Origin: Segatella copri
Lineage (GTDB): Bacteria > Bacteroidota > Bacteroidia > Bacteroidales > Bacteroidaceae
Length of the DNA stretch: 64,000 nt
Direction: 5' to 3'
Assembly (NCBI RefSeq): GCF_019249655.2
Contig: NZ_CP137557.1
Location: 1,485,001 to 1,549,000 of the forward strand
A program made the translations under genes and the position numbers. Shown here piece after piece: positions 52,610-60,354 of this stretch (the first letter of the stretch is position 1; the number at the start of each line of letters is the position of its first letter). The notes beneath the pieces were generated by a model. That model saw nothing but the letters and a program-made list of their open reading frames with translations. It did not search any database and had not been told where the DNA came from.

Positions 52610-52705
52610 TTACATGCAGCTCGTTACGCCGAGCGAGGTGGCGATAGCCGTCAGGATGCTGATGGCTATCTGAATCACCATTTTCCAGGTTTCCTTTTTC
52701 ATCAT
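52610..52705 (-). CDS. Smalltalk protein
   Basis: A 31-codon gene reading leftward, MMKKETWKMVIQIAISILTA through IATSLGVTSCM. It matches the short Bacteroidetes 'smalltalk' proteins: KKETWK at the start, one hydrophobic helix, and TSCM at the end. The function is unknown. In relatives it lies with HU-HIG DNA-binding, amidase and VapE/primase genes; here the HU-like gene is 163 bp upstream on the same strand, while the amidase and primase genes are missing. Confidence 0.8.
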   Translation of the reverse strand: MMKKETWKMVIQIAISILTAIATSLGVTSCM

Positions 52706-52717
52706 CTTTTAGTTTTT

Positions 52718-52826
52718 AGGCACGGATTACACGGATTACACGGATTTTCACGATCATTCGGATTCTTGATGAGATTTATAATCGGCTTTATTTACATGAG
52801 TGCCTAAATCCGTGTAATCCGTGCCT
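52718..52826. repeat. 20-bp perfect inverted repeat between smalltalk and HU-like genes
   Basis: AGGCACGGATTACACGGATT (52718-52737) is the exact reverse complement of 52807-52826. The left arm continues with a third ACACGGATT unit. The 69-bp loop has no gene. It may be a terminator, a recombination site, or remnants of a dispersed ACGGATTAC repeat. Confidence 0.8.
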
Positions 52827-52868
52827 TATTATACCCTAGGCAAGATACTTATGGCACTCTCTCATCGG

Positions 52869-53393
52869 CTAGATAGTTACATCCGTGTTGTCGCCGTCAC
52901 TGGAACCTGGGTCGGTCTTGCCTGAGCCCTCTCCGGTATTGCCGCCGGAAGTACCCGTGTCACCCTTGTTGCCGCCCTCAGAGCCGGTGGTTCCGCTACC
53001 GCCTGCATTGCTTCCGCCGCCAGTAGTGCTGCTTCCGCCGTTGCCGTCGTCGCCGCCATCAGGGTCGATAGGGGCGTTGAGGTCAACGTTGGTCTTGCCC
53101 TCAAGCAGCATCTCTCTCATGCAGTCCACTGCCATGTAGAGGATGGCGCTGATGTCAGCTCTTGAATACACACTGCCGTGAGAAGTGATGTGCTTGGCAA
53201 ACTTCTCGATGGTCATCACATCGGTGTACTGCGAGATGGCGAACGCATTCTGCTTCTCGGTCTTCACGAGGTCGAGGTCCTTCTGGTCAGGATTCTTACC
53301 CTCCTGCTTAGCCTGGTTGATGCGTGACTTTGCCTGGTTAATCTCCAAAAGGTTTGCGTTCACGCTGCGCATTACGATGCTGTAGTTAATCAT
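52869..53393 (-). CDS. HU-like DNA-binding protein with low-complexity tail
   Basis: The start is set at MINYSIVMRSVNANLLE (53393); the longer frame upstream has no conserved residues. The product has 174 residues. Residues 1-112 look like the first half of a HU-HIG type DNA-binding domain (QYTDVMTIEKFAKHITSHGS, then VYSRADISAILYMAVDCMRE). Where the beta-arms and the rest of the fold should come, the sequence passes to a Gly/Ser/Thr/Asp-rich tail from about 118 to the end. The tail is acidic and disordered. The domain may be internally truncated. It is probably co-transcribed with smalltalk. Confidence 0.75.
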   Translation of the reverse strand: MINYSIVMRSVNANLLEINQAKSRINQAKQEGKNPDQKDLDLVKTEKQNAFAISQYTDVMTIEKFAKHITSHGSVYSRADISAILYMAVDCMREMLLEGKTNVDLNAPIDPDGGDDGNGGSSTTGGGSNAGGSGTTGSEGGNKGDTGTSGGNTGEGSGKTDPGSSDGDNTDVTI

Positions 53394-53686
53394 ACTCGTT
53401 TTTGTGTTTAATGAGTTCGTTAAAATCACAACTACCCGGAAAGCCCCGTTTTCTGTGCTTTTTTGGGTCTTCATTGATGACCGGCGCCTGCCATCATTTA
53501 AGACCCGCTGCGGTCTTCTATGATGACCGCCCTGAGGCACAAAAGGCTGTTCTTTCGATTGCCGGTGCAAAGATACAAAATTTTGAGGCTGAAATCAAGT
53601 TTTTACGGGAATAAGATGGTGAAAATGGCGTAAGTGGCTGATATGTCACAATTTAACTAAATGCTATTTTTGCATGTTCATTTCCC

Positions 53687-53846
53687 CCGGTCATTTTCGG
53701 TCATGGTCATTTTCGGTCATTTTCAAATGGAACTTGGTCATTTGTTCTATAGTATAATATAAATATATATTTATATTATACTATAAGGGGATTTAGCGCC
53801 CCCGAAACCAAAATGACCGAAAATGACCATGACCGGAAATGACCGG
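53687..53846. repeat. Nested inverted repeats: 37-bp arms of GGTCATTTTC units around a 38-bp palindrome
   Basis: Arms at 53687-53723 and 53810-53846 match as reverse complements at 36 of 37 positions and are themselves built of short GGTCATTTTC and GGTCAT units. Between them lies a perfect 38-bp A+T-only palindrome interrupted by a single G-C pair in each arm (53748-53785). The whole 160 bp can extrude as a double cruciform. No gene covers 53394-54756; I see no real coding frame there. Confidence 0.85.
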
Positions 53847-54416
53847 ATAGAACTTCTGAAGAAAACTATTTCTGAAAGCTTTTGTTAAAATTAAGCTACT
53901 GATAATTAGTCTGTTATGTACTATTGTTGATTCGTTTGATAGTTTGCTTTATGTTCCGGTAAGGGGGGCTTAAGGGGCTTTATCTCTCTTCTTGTTCCCT
54001 TTTTCCTTCCTCTTACTCTTGTGAATAATGTAAAATATGTTCTAAAAATAGCTTTTTCGAGCCCTCTCTAACCTTCCTTTGCCCCTCTCTTTTTACCCTT
54101 CTGTAGGGGTGAAAAGTGCCATCGGAGGCACATTTTCATAGCCCCGAGTGCTACTTTCTGCTAATAATTCTTGGAAAAACCATTTCTTTCTCTCTTGCCG
54201 TTTTCCGTGCAGATAATATAATCTTTCATAACAAAGATAACATAAGCATGTTTTATAAATAGCTGAAAATATGCAGGATAAACGGATATTGAACGGAATA
54301 TAATATTTTGATGTTTTGGTTTTGTTTAAAAATGCAATAAATCCCTCTTTGCCCATGTTTTTTGAAGTTTTTTCTCATTTTTGGGTGCTGCAAAGTTACA
54401 TATTACATCTTTTTTA

Positions 54417-54699
54417 TTCAAGTTTCGCAAGTAACCTCCGGTCCCCGAAGGGGGCCAACTTTCAATAACCGCTGGTGGAATGACCGAAGGTCATGGAACC
54501 TGCGGACAACCAATAGTAGGGAGAAAGCGTCCCCAAAGGAGGCGAACCACATCCAGTCTTGCCCCTGTTCGCCCCCTTCGGGGACGATAAGAGAGAATCT
54601 GTCACTATCCGCAGGTTCCATTCCCTTCGGTCATTCCACCCGCGGTTATTCACATTCGCCCCCTTCGGGGACGGCAGGATGCTACTTGCGAAACTTGAA
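54417..54699. repeat. 283-bp MITE-like element, nearly one complete imperfect palindrome
   Basis: Ends are 17-bp perfect inverted repeats (left begins TTCAAGTTTCGCAAGTA at 54417; right 54683-54699). Inside, both arms align for about 120 bp with blocks GTCCCCGAAGGGGGC, GGTGGAATGACCGAAGG and GGAACCTGCGGA on the left matching their complements on the right. It contains no gene of its own. The size and structure fit a non-autonomous element or a REP-like dispersed repeat. No direct target duplication could be recognised. Confidence 0.75.
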
Positions 54700-54756
54700 T
54701 ACTTTAGTGTTGGTAAATACGATATTTTTAAATATCGAATCAGGTGCATCATAACA

Positions 54757-54800
54757 AAAAAGTCGGGAATCATACATGCAATCGTATGTCCCGACTTTTT
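54757..54800 (-). terminator. Terminator of the OPT transporter gene
   Basis: AAAAAGTCGGG (54757-54767) and CCCGACTTTTT (54790-54800) form an 11-bp stem with an inner CATAC-GTATG helix. On the minus strand it follows the OPT stop by 70 bp. Confidence 0.8.
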
Positions 54801-54816
54801 ATCTTTTAAAATCTTT

Positions 54817-54867
54817 TCTTCCGAAAATCAATCTCTTCCGAAAATCAATCTCTTCCGAAAATCAATC
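54817..54867. repeat. Three perfect 17-bp tandem repeats next to the OPT stop codon
   Basis: TCTTCCGAAAATCAATC is repeated exactly three times (54817-54833, 54834-54850, 54851-54867), ending 3 bp before the OPT stop codon. The copies lie between stop and terminator, so they are transcribed in the 3' UTR. Copy number could vary between strains. Confidence 0.9.
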
Positions 54868-54870
54868 TTT

Positions 54871-56850
54871 TTATTTCTTCGTTGCTCTGATAAAGAAACC
54901 TATCAGGCAGATGTAGGCGATGAGCGAGCAAACTTCTGACATTGGGTCTGCCCACCAGCTGTCTGCGATGCTGGCCTCTACGCCGCCAAACTTCAGCAGG
55001 GCGCTGACCACACCCATCAAGGCTCCACCGGCAATGAAACCGCTGGCGATGAGCGTACCCTTCTCGCCACGCTCCGCATTTACCTTGGCATCCTTGCTGC
55101 GCGAAGTAACATACCAGTTGATGGCACCACCTACCAGCAGCGGAACGTTCAGTTCCAGCGGAATGAACATACCCAGGGCAAAAGCCAGGGCTGGAATCTT
55201 GAAGTAGGTAAGCACGATGGCTATCAGGGCACCGATGCCATAGAGCACCCAAGGCGCACCTACACCATTCATCAAAGGGTCGATGACCGCAGCCATCGCA
55301 TTGGCCTGAGGAGCAGCCAGAGAGCCGGAAGCGAATCCGTAGGTCTCGTTGAGCAGCATCATCACGCCGCCCACGGTAGCCGCACTCACCAGGGTGCCGA
55401 GGAACTTCCATCCCTCCTGCTTCTTAGGCGTAGTACCCAGCCAGTAACCAATCTTCAAATCGGTGATGAACGAACCTGCCACCGAAAGGGCTGTGCAAAC
55501 CACACCACCCATAATCAGGGCGGCAAGCATTCCGCCAGGACCTCGCAAGCCCACTGCCACCATTACCACAGAGGCGAAGATGAGCGTCATCAGGGTCATT
55601 CCCGATACAGGGTTGGAACCCACGATGGCGATGGCATTGGCTGCCACGGTGGTGAAGAGGAAGGCGATGGCTGCCACCAGCAGGATGGCGATGACGGCGA
55701 AGAGCAGATTGCCATCCATCACACCAAACCAGAAGAAGAGGAAGGTGATGAGGATGGTGACAAGCGAACCGATGGCGATGATCTTGAAAGAAATGTCGCG
55801 CTGGGTGCGCTTCACGTTCTCATCCACATCGCTCTTGCCCTTCAGTTCTTTGGCGGCAAGTCCTACGGCACTCTTGATGATGCCCCAGCTCTTGATGATG
55901 CCGATGATGCCTGCCATGGCAATACCGCCGATACCGATGCTGCGGGCGTAGGCACGGAAGATTTCCTCCGGACTCATCTCACCCACGGTCTTCACGATGC
56001 TAGGATCCCAGGCGCTGAGCACGCTGTCGTGGAAGATGACGCTCATGCCTGGCACTATCAGCCACCATACTACGAACGAACCCAGACAGGTGTAGAAGGC
56101 GTATTTCAATCCGATGATGTAACCCAGTCCCAATACAGCTGCACCTGTGTTTACCTTGAACACGAGCTTCGCCTTGTCGGCAAGGTCGCATCCCAGACTT
56201 ACCACACGGGAAGTGAAGTTCTCGTTCCACCATCCCAGACTGGCTACGATGAAGTCGTAAAGACCACCCACCAGTCCGGCGATGAGCAGGGGCTTAGCCT
56301 GGTCACCTCCCTTGGCTCCGCTCACCAGCACCTGTGTGGTGGCTGTGGCCTCTGGGAATGGATATTTACCGTGCATATCGCTTACGAAGTATTTGCGGAA
56401 AGGAATGAGGAACAGGATTCCCAACACGCCTCCCAGGGCAGAAGCCATGAAAATCTTCATAAACGAAGTTGTCATTTCCGGATATTTAGCCTGCAGGATG
56501 TAGATGGCTGGCAGGGTGAAGATGGCTCCTGCCACCACGGCACCCGAGCAGGCTCCGATGCTCTGGATGATGACGTTCTCGCCCAGTGCCTTGCTGCGCT
56601 TGGTGGCGGTGCTTACGCCCACGGCGATGATGGCGATAGGGATGGCTGCCTCGAACACCTGACCCACCTTCAAGCCCAGATAGGCTGCGGCGGCGGAGAA
56701 GATGATGGCCATCACGATGCCCCAGGTCACCGACCATCCGTTTACCTCGGGATAAACCTTGTCTGGCGACATCAGCGGCTTGTATTCCTCCCCGTCTTTG
56801 AGTTCGCGGAATGCATTCTCGGGGAGCTGCATATTATCTTTTTCTTCCAT
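54871..56850 (-). CDS. OPT-family oligopeptide transporter
   Basis: The 659-residue integral membrane protein has about 15 hydrophobic segments. Near the N-terminus it has KVYPEVNGWSVTWGIVMAII followed by GLKVGQVFEAAIPIAIIAVG, a pattern typical of the bacterial OPT branch, and later GSNPVSGMTLMTLIFASVVM. OPT proteins take up peptides or metal chelates by proton symport. The start ATG lies 23 bp downstream of the aldose-epimerase stop on the same strand, so both may share a transcript. Confidence 0.92.
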   Translation of the reverse strand: MEEKDNMQLPENAFRELKDGEEYKPLMSPDKVYPEVNGWSVTWGIVMAIIFSAAAAYLGLKVGQVFEAAIPIAIIAVGVSTATKRSKALGENVIIQSIGACSGAVVAGAIFTLPAIYILQAKYPEMTTSFMKIFMASALGGVLGILFLIPFRKYFVSDMHGKYPFPEATATTQVLVSGAKGGDQAKPLLIAGLVGGLYDFIVASLGWWNENFTSRVVSLGCDLADKAKLVFKVNTGAAVLGLGYIIGLKYAFYTCLGSFVVWWLIVPGMSVIFHDSVLSAWDPSIVKTVGEMSPEEIFRAYARSIGIGGIAMAGIIGIIKSWGIIKSAVGLAAKELKGKSDVDENVKRTQRDISFKIIAIGSLVTILITFLFFWFGVMDGNLLFAVIAILLVAAIAFLFTTVAANAIAIVGSNPVSGMTLMTLIFASVVMVAVGLRGPGGMLAALIMGGVVCTALSVAGSFITDLKIGYWLGTTPKKQEGWKFLGTLVSAATVGGVMMLLNETYGFASGSLAAPQANAMAAVIDPLMNGVGAPWVLYGIGALIAIVLTYFKIPALAFALGMFIPLELNVPLLVGGAINWYVTSRSKDAKVNAERGEKGTLIASGFIAGGALMGVVSALLKFGGVEASIADSWWADPMSEVCSLIAYICLIGFFIRATKK

Positions 56851-56873
56851 TATTTATTGCTATGAACGATGGA

Positions 56874-57743
56874 TTATTTTTCTATTCTGATGATGTATTC
56901 ACTCATGAAGCTGGCACCTGGCTGCAGGCTGTTCATCATGTATTTATCCTTGAACTCGCCGGTGTATTCAGCCCAGTCGCATGTGCCGAACCAAGGCTCG
57001 ATGCAGACGAATGGAGCGTGGTTGCCCGGATTCCAGATACCCACGGCTGGAGTCTTGAACTCTACGGTTACGTGTGGCTCGCCCTTCTCGTTGAGCAGGG
57101 AAATCTGCTTCACCTGACTCTTGTCGAAGATGTAGGCATCATCTGCGAATGATTCGTCTGTTACCTCCAGGATTCCGTTGTCGGTCTGTACGGTCTCACG
57201 GGCGTTAGGGTCAACGCATCCGCCGATGGTTGCGAAAAGGCGGGTAGGAGCCTCGTTGTCGAGCTTGAGGAAAGCCTTCAGCTTTTCGCCCTTCTTGCAG
57301 CCAGGCACATTGAATGCTGGGTGACCGCCAATCTGGAAGTAGATGACCTTGTCGTCGGTGTTCTCAACGTGCCAGATAACGTGGAGCTCGTTGCCGGCAA
57401 GACGATAGGAAACGGCGAGGTTGAAGTGGAATGGATAGTTCTTGAAAGTCTCCTCGTTGTCGATGAGGGCGAAGGTAAGACGGTCGCCGGTCTTGCCTAC
57501 GAGCTGGAAGTCAACGAGCTTGCCGAAGCCATGGCGAGACAGGGTGTACTCCTTGTCGCCGATGCGGTAGGTGTTCTTCCACAATCCGCCTACGATAGGG
57601 AAGAGGAGAGGTGATTGTCCGCCCCAGAATTCCTTGTCGCCATCCCAGAGATATTCGTTACCATCAGCATCCTTGATGCTCTTGAGTTCTGCTCCGTGCG
57701 CTGAAATTTCAACGGTGAGCTGATCGTTTTTAATCTGTTCCAT
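56874..57743 (-). CDS. Aldose 1-epimerase family protein (LacX-like)
   Basis: A 289-residue beta-sandwich protein. It carries ISAHGAELKSIKDADGNEYL at the N-terminus, PLLFPIVGGLWKN near 45-57, YTLSRHGFGKLVDFQL with a candidate catalytic His near 70, IGGHPAFNVPG with a second His near 145, and a C-terminal Glu in CIEPWFGTCDW, which matches the catalytic base position. It would interconvert sugar anomers in the cytoplasm; the specificity is not known. Two overlapping minus-strand -7 boxes lie upstream. Confidence 0.88.
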   Translation of the reverse strand: MEQIKNDQLTVEISAHGAELKSIKDADGNEYLWDGDKEFWGGQSPLLFPIVGGLWKNTYRIGDKEYTLSRHGFGKLVDFQLVGKTGDRLTFALIDNEETFKNYPFHFNLAVSYRLAGNELHVIWHVENTDDKVIYFQIGGHPAFNVPGCKKGEKLKAFLKLDNEAPTRLFATIGGCVDPNARETVQTDNGILEVTDESFADDAYIFDKSQVKQISLLNEKGEPHVTVEFKTPAVGIWNPGNHAPFVCIEPWFGTCDWAEYTGEFKDKYMMNSLQPGASFMSEYIIRIEK

Positions 57744-57804
57744 AGTTACAAATGTTTATTGTTTAGTTTATATTTCTGATTCTATTTTGTTTGTATTCTT
57801 TAAT

Positions 57805-57929
57805 GCAAAGATATTGCAAAGGTACTATTTATTTTTGTAAAGAACAAGAAATGTGGAGTTTTTCTCTGTTGATAGAAGATATTTATCCGATTTTGTTAGT
57901 TTATCTCGAAAATTTGCAGTACTTTTGCA
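57805..57929. promoter_or_regulatory. Divergent promoter region, epimerase and EamA genes
   Basis: TATCTTTGC (minus, 57813 to 57805) and TACCTTTGC (minus, 57824 to 57816) are two candidate -7 boxes for the epimerase gene. TACTTTTGC on the plus strand (57921-57929) lies 120 bp before the EamA start. The rest of the 305-bp gap is A+T-rich and has no gene. Confidence 0.55.
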
Positions 57930-58048
57930 AGCCAATAGAAATAGAAACATATTAATATATAATTATAGATAGATACATATCATATATAAAAAGTATAATA
58001 AGGTATAGGAAAAAACTTAGTAATTAGTAAAAAGCATTTTAATTAAAA

Positions 58049-58927
58049 ATGACAAGCAGTAATAAAGTGAAAGGCTTTGCGGCGGGCGTTGTAGCTGCCG
58101 TGTGTTATGGTACCAATCCTTTGGGCACGTTGGTGCTCTATGGTGACGGATTCAATTCCAGTTCGGTGCTCATCTATCGCTATCTACTGGCGGTATTGAT
58201 GTTTGCCGTGGTGATGCTGTTCCGCAAGGAGAGTTTCAAGGTGAAGTGGGGGCACATGATCCGTCTTGCCACGCTGGGCTGTATGTTCTCCCTCTCGTCG
58301 GCCACGCTCTACGTAAGTTTCCACTACATGGCGGCGGGAATAGCCAGCACCATCCTCTTCGTCTATCCCATCATGACGGCGATTCTGATGACGGTATTCT
58401 TCCATGAGAAGTTGACGTGGACCACCACGCTCGCCATTCTGCTGGCAGTATCGGGAGTGGGCTTGCTCTATCAGGGCGACGGCAACGACAAGTTGAGCAC
58501 GGCTGGTTTTGCGCTGGTGATGTGTTCGTCGCTGCTTTATTCGCTCTACATCATCTCGGTGAACCAGTGGAAGAATCCGGGCATGTCGAACATCAAGTTC
58601 ACCTTCTACATTCTGGTGTTCGGACTCATCACGATGCTCATCTATTCGTTCATTGCGGGCGAGAAGATTCAGATGCTGCAAACTCCGGTGCAATGGGCTT
58701 ATGCCGCCCAGCTTGCATTGTTGCCAACGGTATTGTCGCTTTTCTTCATGACCATCTCCATCAATCTCATCGGTAGCACGCCAGCCGCCATCATGGGAGC
58801 CTTGGAGCCTGTAACGGCGGTAATCATAGGTGTCTGCATTTTCGGCGAGAGTTTCTCTCTTCAGCTTGCCATCGGCATCCTCGCCATCCTTGCAGGTGTA
58901 ACGATTATCATAGCCAGGAAGAAATAA
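58049..58927 (+). CDS. EamA/DMT-superfamily transporter
   Basis: The 292-residue product has ten predicted membrane helices in two repeats. Landmarks are GVVAAVCYGTNPLGTLVLYG near the start, SATLYVSFHYMAAGIASTIL ending repeat one, and STPAAIMGALEPVTAVIIGV in repeat two, all characteristic of EamA. Such transporters export amino acids, nucleobases or other metabolites; the substrate is not predictable. It ends in a strong hairpin and converges with the next gene. Confidence 0.9.
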   Translation: MTSSNKVKGFAAGVVAAVCYGTNPLGTLVLYGDGFNSSSVLIYRYLLAVLMFAVVMLFRKESFKVKWGHMIRLATLGCMFSLSSATLYVSFHYMAAGIASTILFVYPIMTAILMTVFFHEKLTWTTTLAILLAVSGVGLLYQGDGNDKLSTAGFALVMCSSLLYSLYIISVNQWKNPGMSNIKFTFYILVFGLITMLIYSFIAGEKIQMLQTPVQWAYAAQLALLPTVLSLFFMTISINLIGSTPAAIMGALEPVTAVIIGVCIFGESFSLQLAIGILAILAGVTIIIARKK

Positions 58928-58995
58928 GAGAAGAAATAAGATAGGAGGATAAAGAAGATAGGAAAATACAAGATTAGAAGAAAATAAGAAAATAG

Positions 58996-59036
58996 AAAAT
59001 CCTAAGATACAAAGAATGATGTATCTTAGGATTTTT
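58996..59036. terminator. Bidirectional terminator between EamA and the coiled-coil secreted protein
   Basis: AAAATCCTAAGATAC (ending 59010) pairs perfectly with GTATCTTAGGATTTT (from 59021), followed by T-rich sequence. It lies between converging genes. Confidence 0.85.
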
Positions 59037-59052
59037 TATTGAATGCTAGATG

Positions 59053-59607
59053 TTATTCTTCCGGATGATATTTCTTGATTAAAGTTTCGAGAATTGCAAT
59101 TTTCGCATTCAAAGCATTAATCTCTTCACTTTGTAGCTTTATCATTTCATTGGCATTTTGTAAAACCGCCTCAGTATTGGCAACTCTAGCGCTGGTTTCA
59201 GCAATCTTGTCCTCTGCTAGTGCAATATTGTTTTTCAACGCACCATCATAAGACTCCAAATTCTCAATTCTGGTATTTGTTACGGCCATCTTTTCCTCAA
59301 CTTGCTGGTTGAGCATTTCTGTTCTATTTAAAATATCGTAACTCATTTTCATTGATCTTTCCTCTACCTCTTTTATACGATACTCCAGATCCTGGCTAAC
59401 TTTAGCCAGACTATCGATGGTGTTCACCATGTTGCCTGAAATCGCTACCTCGCCATCATTGAAGGTAATCTCCTTGATGTCGTTGTGACCCAATGTTACT
59501 GTGGTGCCGTTACTGAGCGTAATCACCATATTGTATTCTTTCTGAGCGAAAGAGCTGACAGCTGTCATCAGCATAACTACCATTGCAAGTAAAAAGTTCT
59601 TTTTCAT
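59053..59607 (-). CDS. Secreted coiled-coil protein, unknown function
   Basis: In this 184-residue protein a signal peptide (about 1-21, ending SSFAQ) is followed by a short beta segment (YNMVITLSNGTTVTLGHNDI, then KEITFNDG) and a long coiled-coil from about 60 to the end (SLAKVSQDLEYRIKEVEERS onward). The beta segment has the same plan as in the next gene's product, suggesting related secreted proteins. No cargo or receptor motif recognised. The gene is 24 bp downstream of its neighbour on the same strand. Confidence 0.6.
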   Translation of the reverse strand: MKKNFLLAMVVMLMTAVSSFAQKEYNMVITLSNGTTVTLGHNDIKEITFNDGEVAISGNMVNTIDSLAKVSQDLEYRIKEVEERSMKMSYDILNRTEMLNQQVEEKMAVTNTRIENLESYDGALKNNIALAEDKIAETSARVANTEAVLQNANEMIKLQSEEINALNAKIAILETLIKKYHPEE

Positions 59608-59631
59608 AATCGTCTGATTTTAAAATTGTTG

Positions 59632-60102
59632 CTAATGTTGAATTTTGAATGCGCCTTTCTCCGTCTTTACCACAAAGATGCCGTGTGGCAACTGGGTGAA
59701 GTCGATGTCGATGGTGCCCGAGTCGTTGGCCTTCAGGCTTTTTACTACTTTGCCATCCAGGGATACTACCAGCACTTTAGAACCGGCTGTCAGCCCAGAG
59801 AGTTTCGAGCCGAAACTGCTGGAGAAGCTAACCTGGTTGATTCCGGTGTCGCTCTCTGATGGGAAGAATTTGAACGACTTGACGTTAGCTGCCTCTACGG
59901 AGACAGACAGTCCCTTGTCGTTCTGGCAAACCAACAGGTTCTCCTTGTACTGGATGGTTGGATTGTCGGCGATGAAGAACTCATAAGAACTCCCCTCAAC
60001 TGTGGTTACAACCATCTTGGGCTCGTTGTTAGCCTGTGCAATAACCGGCGACATCAACAGACCGCAAGCTAAAAGCAATCTGATCATTTTCTTTTTTCTC
60101 AT
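59632..60102 (-). CDS. Secreted protein with T9SS-like C-terminal domain
   Basis: In this 156-residue protein a signal peptide (about 1-24, ending AQAN) precedes a beta domain (MVVTTVEGSSYEFFIADNPT onward) and a C-terminal segment (GSKVLVVSLDGKVVKSLKAN, then PHGIFVVKTEKGAFKIQH) that resembles type IX secretion type A sorting domains, where the end reads LPxGIYxVKxxxxxxKIxx. If real, it is exported through T9SS. Its size is small for a T9SS cargo, so it may be mostly the sorting domain. It is in tandem with the coiled-coil protein gene. Confidence 0.6.
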   Translation of the reverse strand: MRKKKMIRLLLACGLLMSPVIAQANNEPKMVVTTVEGSSYEFFIADNPTIQYKENLLVCQNDKGLSVSVEAANVKSFKFFPSESDTGINQVSFSSSFGSKLSGLTAGSKVLVVSLDGKVVKSLKANDSGTIDIDFTQLPHGIFVVKTEKGAFKIQH

Positions 60103-60216
60103 AGTTCACAGTTTTTTGTTAGTAAAATTAATGGCAAAGATATGGATTTAATTTCAAATCAACAAATTCTGATGCGATTATTTTTATTTTCGAAGCGTTT
60201 TTTAACGCTTTTCTAT

Positions 60217-60270
60217 CCCAACCTTATGCGTTCCGCTACCCACGCTCATCAGGGGAGGATTTTCTCTCAT
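60217..60270 (-). pseudogene. Orphan duplicate of the HU-HIG gene's C-terminal codons
   Basis: Reading leftward from 60270, the sequence encodes MRENPPLMSVGSGTHKV, almost identical to ARENPPLMSVGSGTHKAW near the C-terminus of the HU-HIG protein encoded at 62243-62896. Nothing else of the gene remains. A perfect AAGCGTT/AACGCTT hairpin (60193-60210) lies just beyond it. It is probably the remnant of a deleted HU-HIG copy. Confidence 0.65.
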
Positions 60271-60354
60271 AGTCTTAGGATTTTTTATTGCATATAATTT
60301 TGTGATTACGATATTTTTGCTTACTTTTGCAGGATAGAATTAAAACGTAGGATT

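Noticed and set aside
52487..52807. Plus-strand frame over the smalltalk gene
   Set aside because: It overlaps the 3' end of the hybrid regulator and the terminator and shows no domain; the minus-strand smalltalk protein is the convincing reading.
54093..54356. 87-codon minus-strand frame in the gap between the HU-like and OPT genes
   Set aside because: Composition is poor, with no recognisable domain and no ribosome-binding context; the gap is dominated by repeats.
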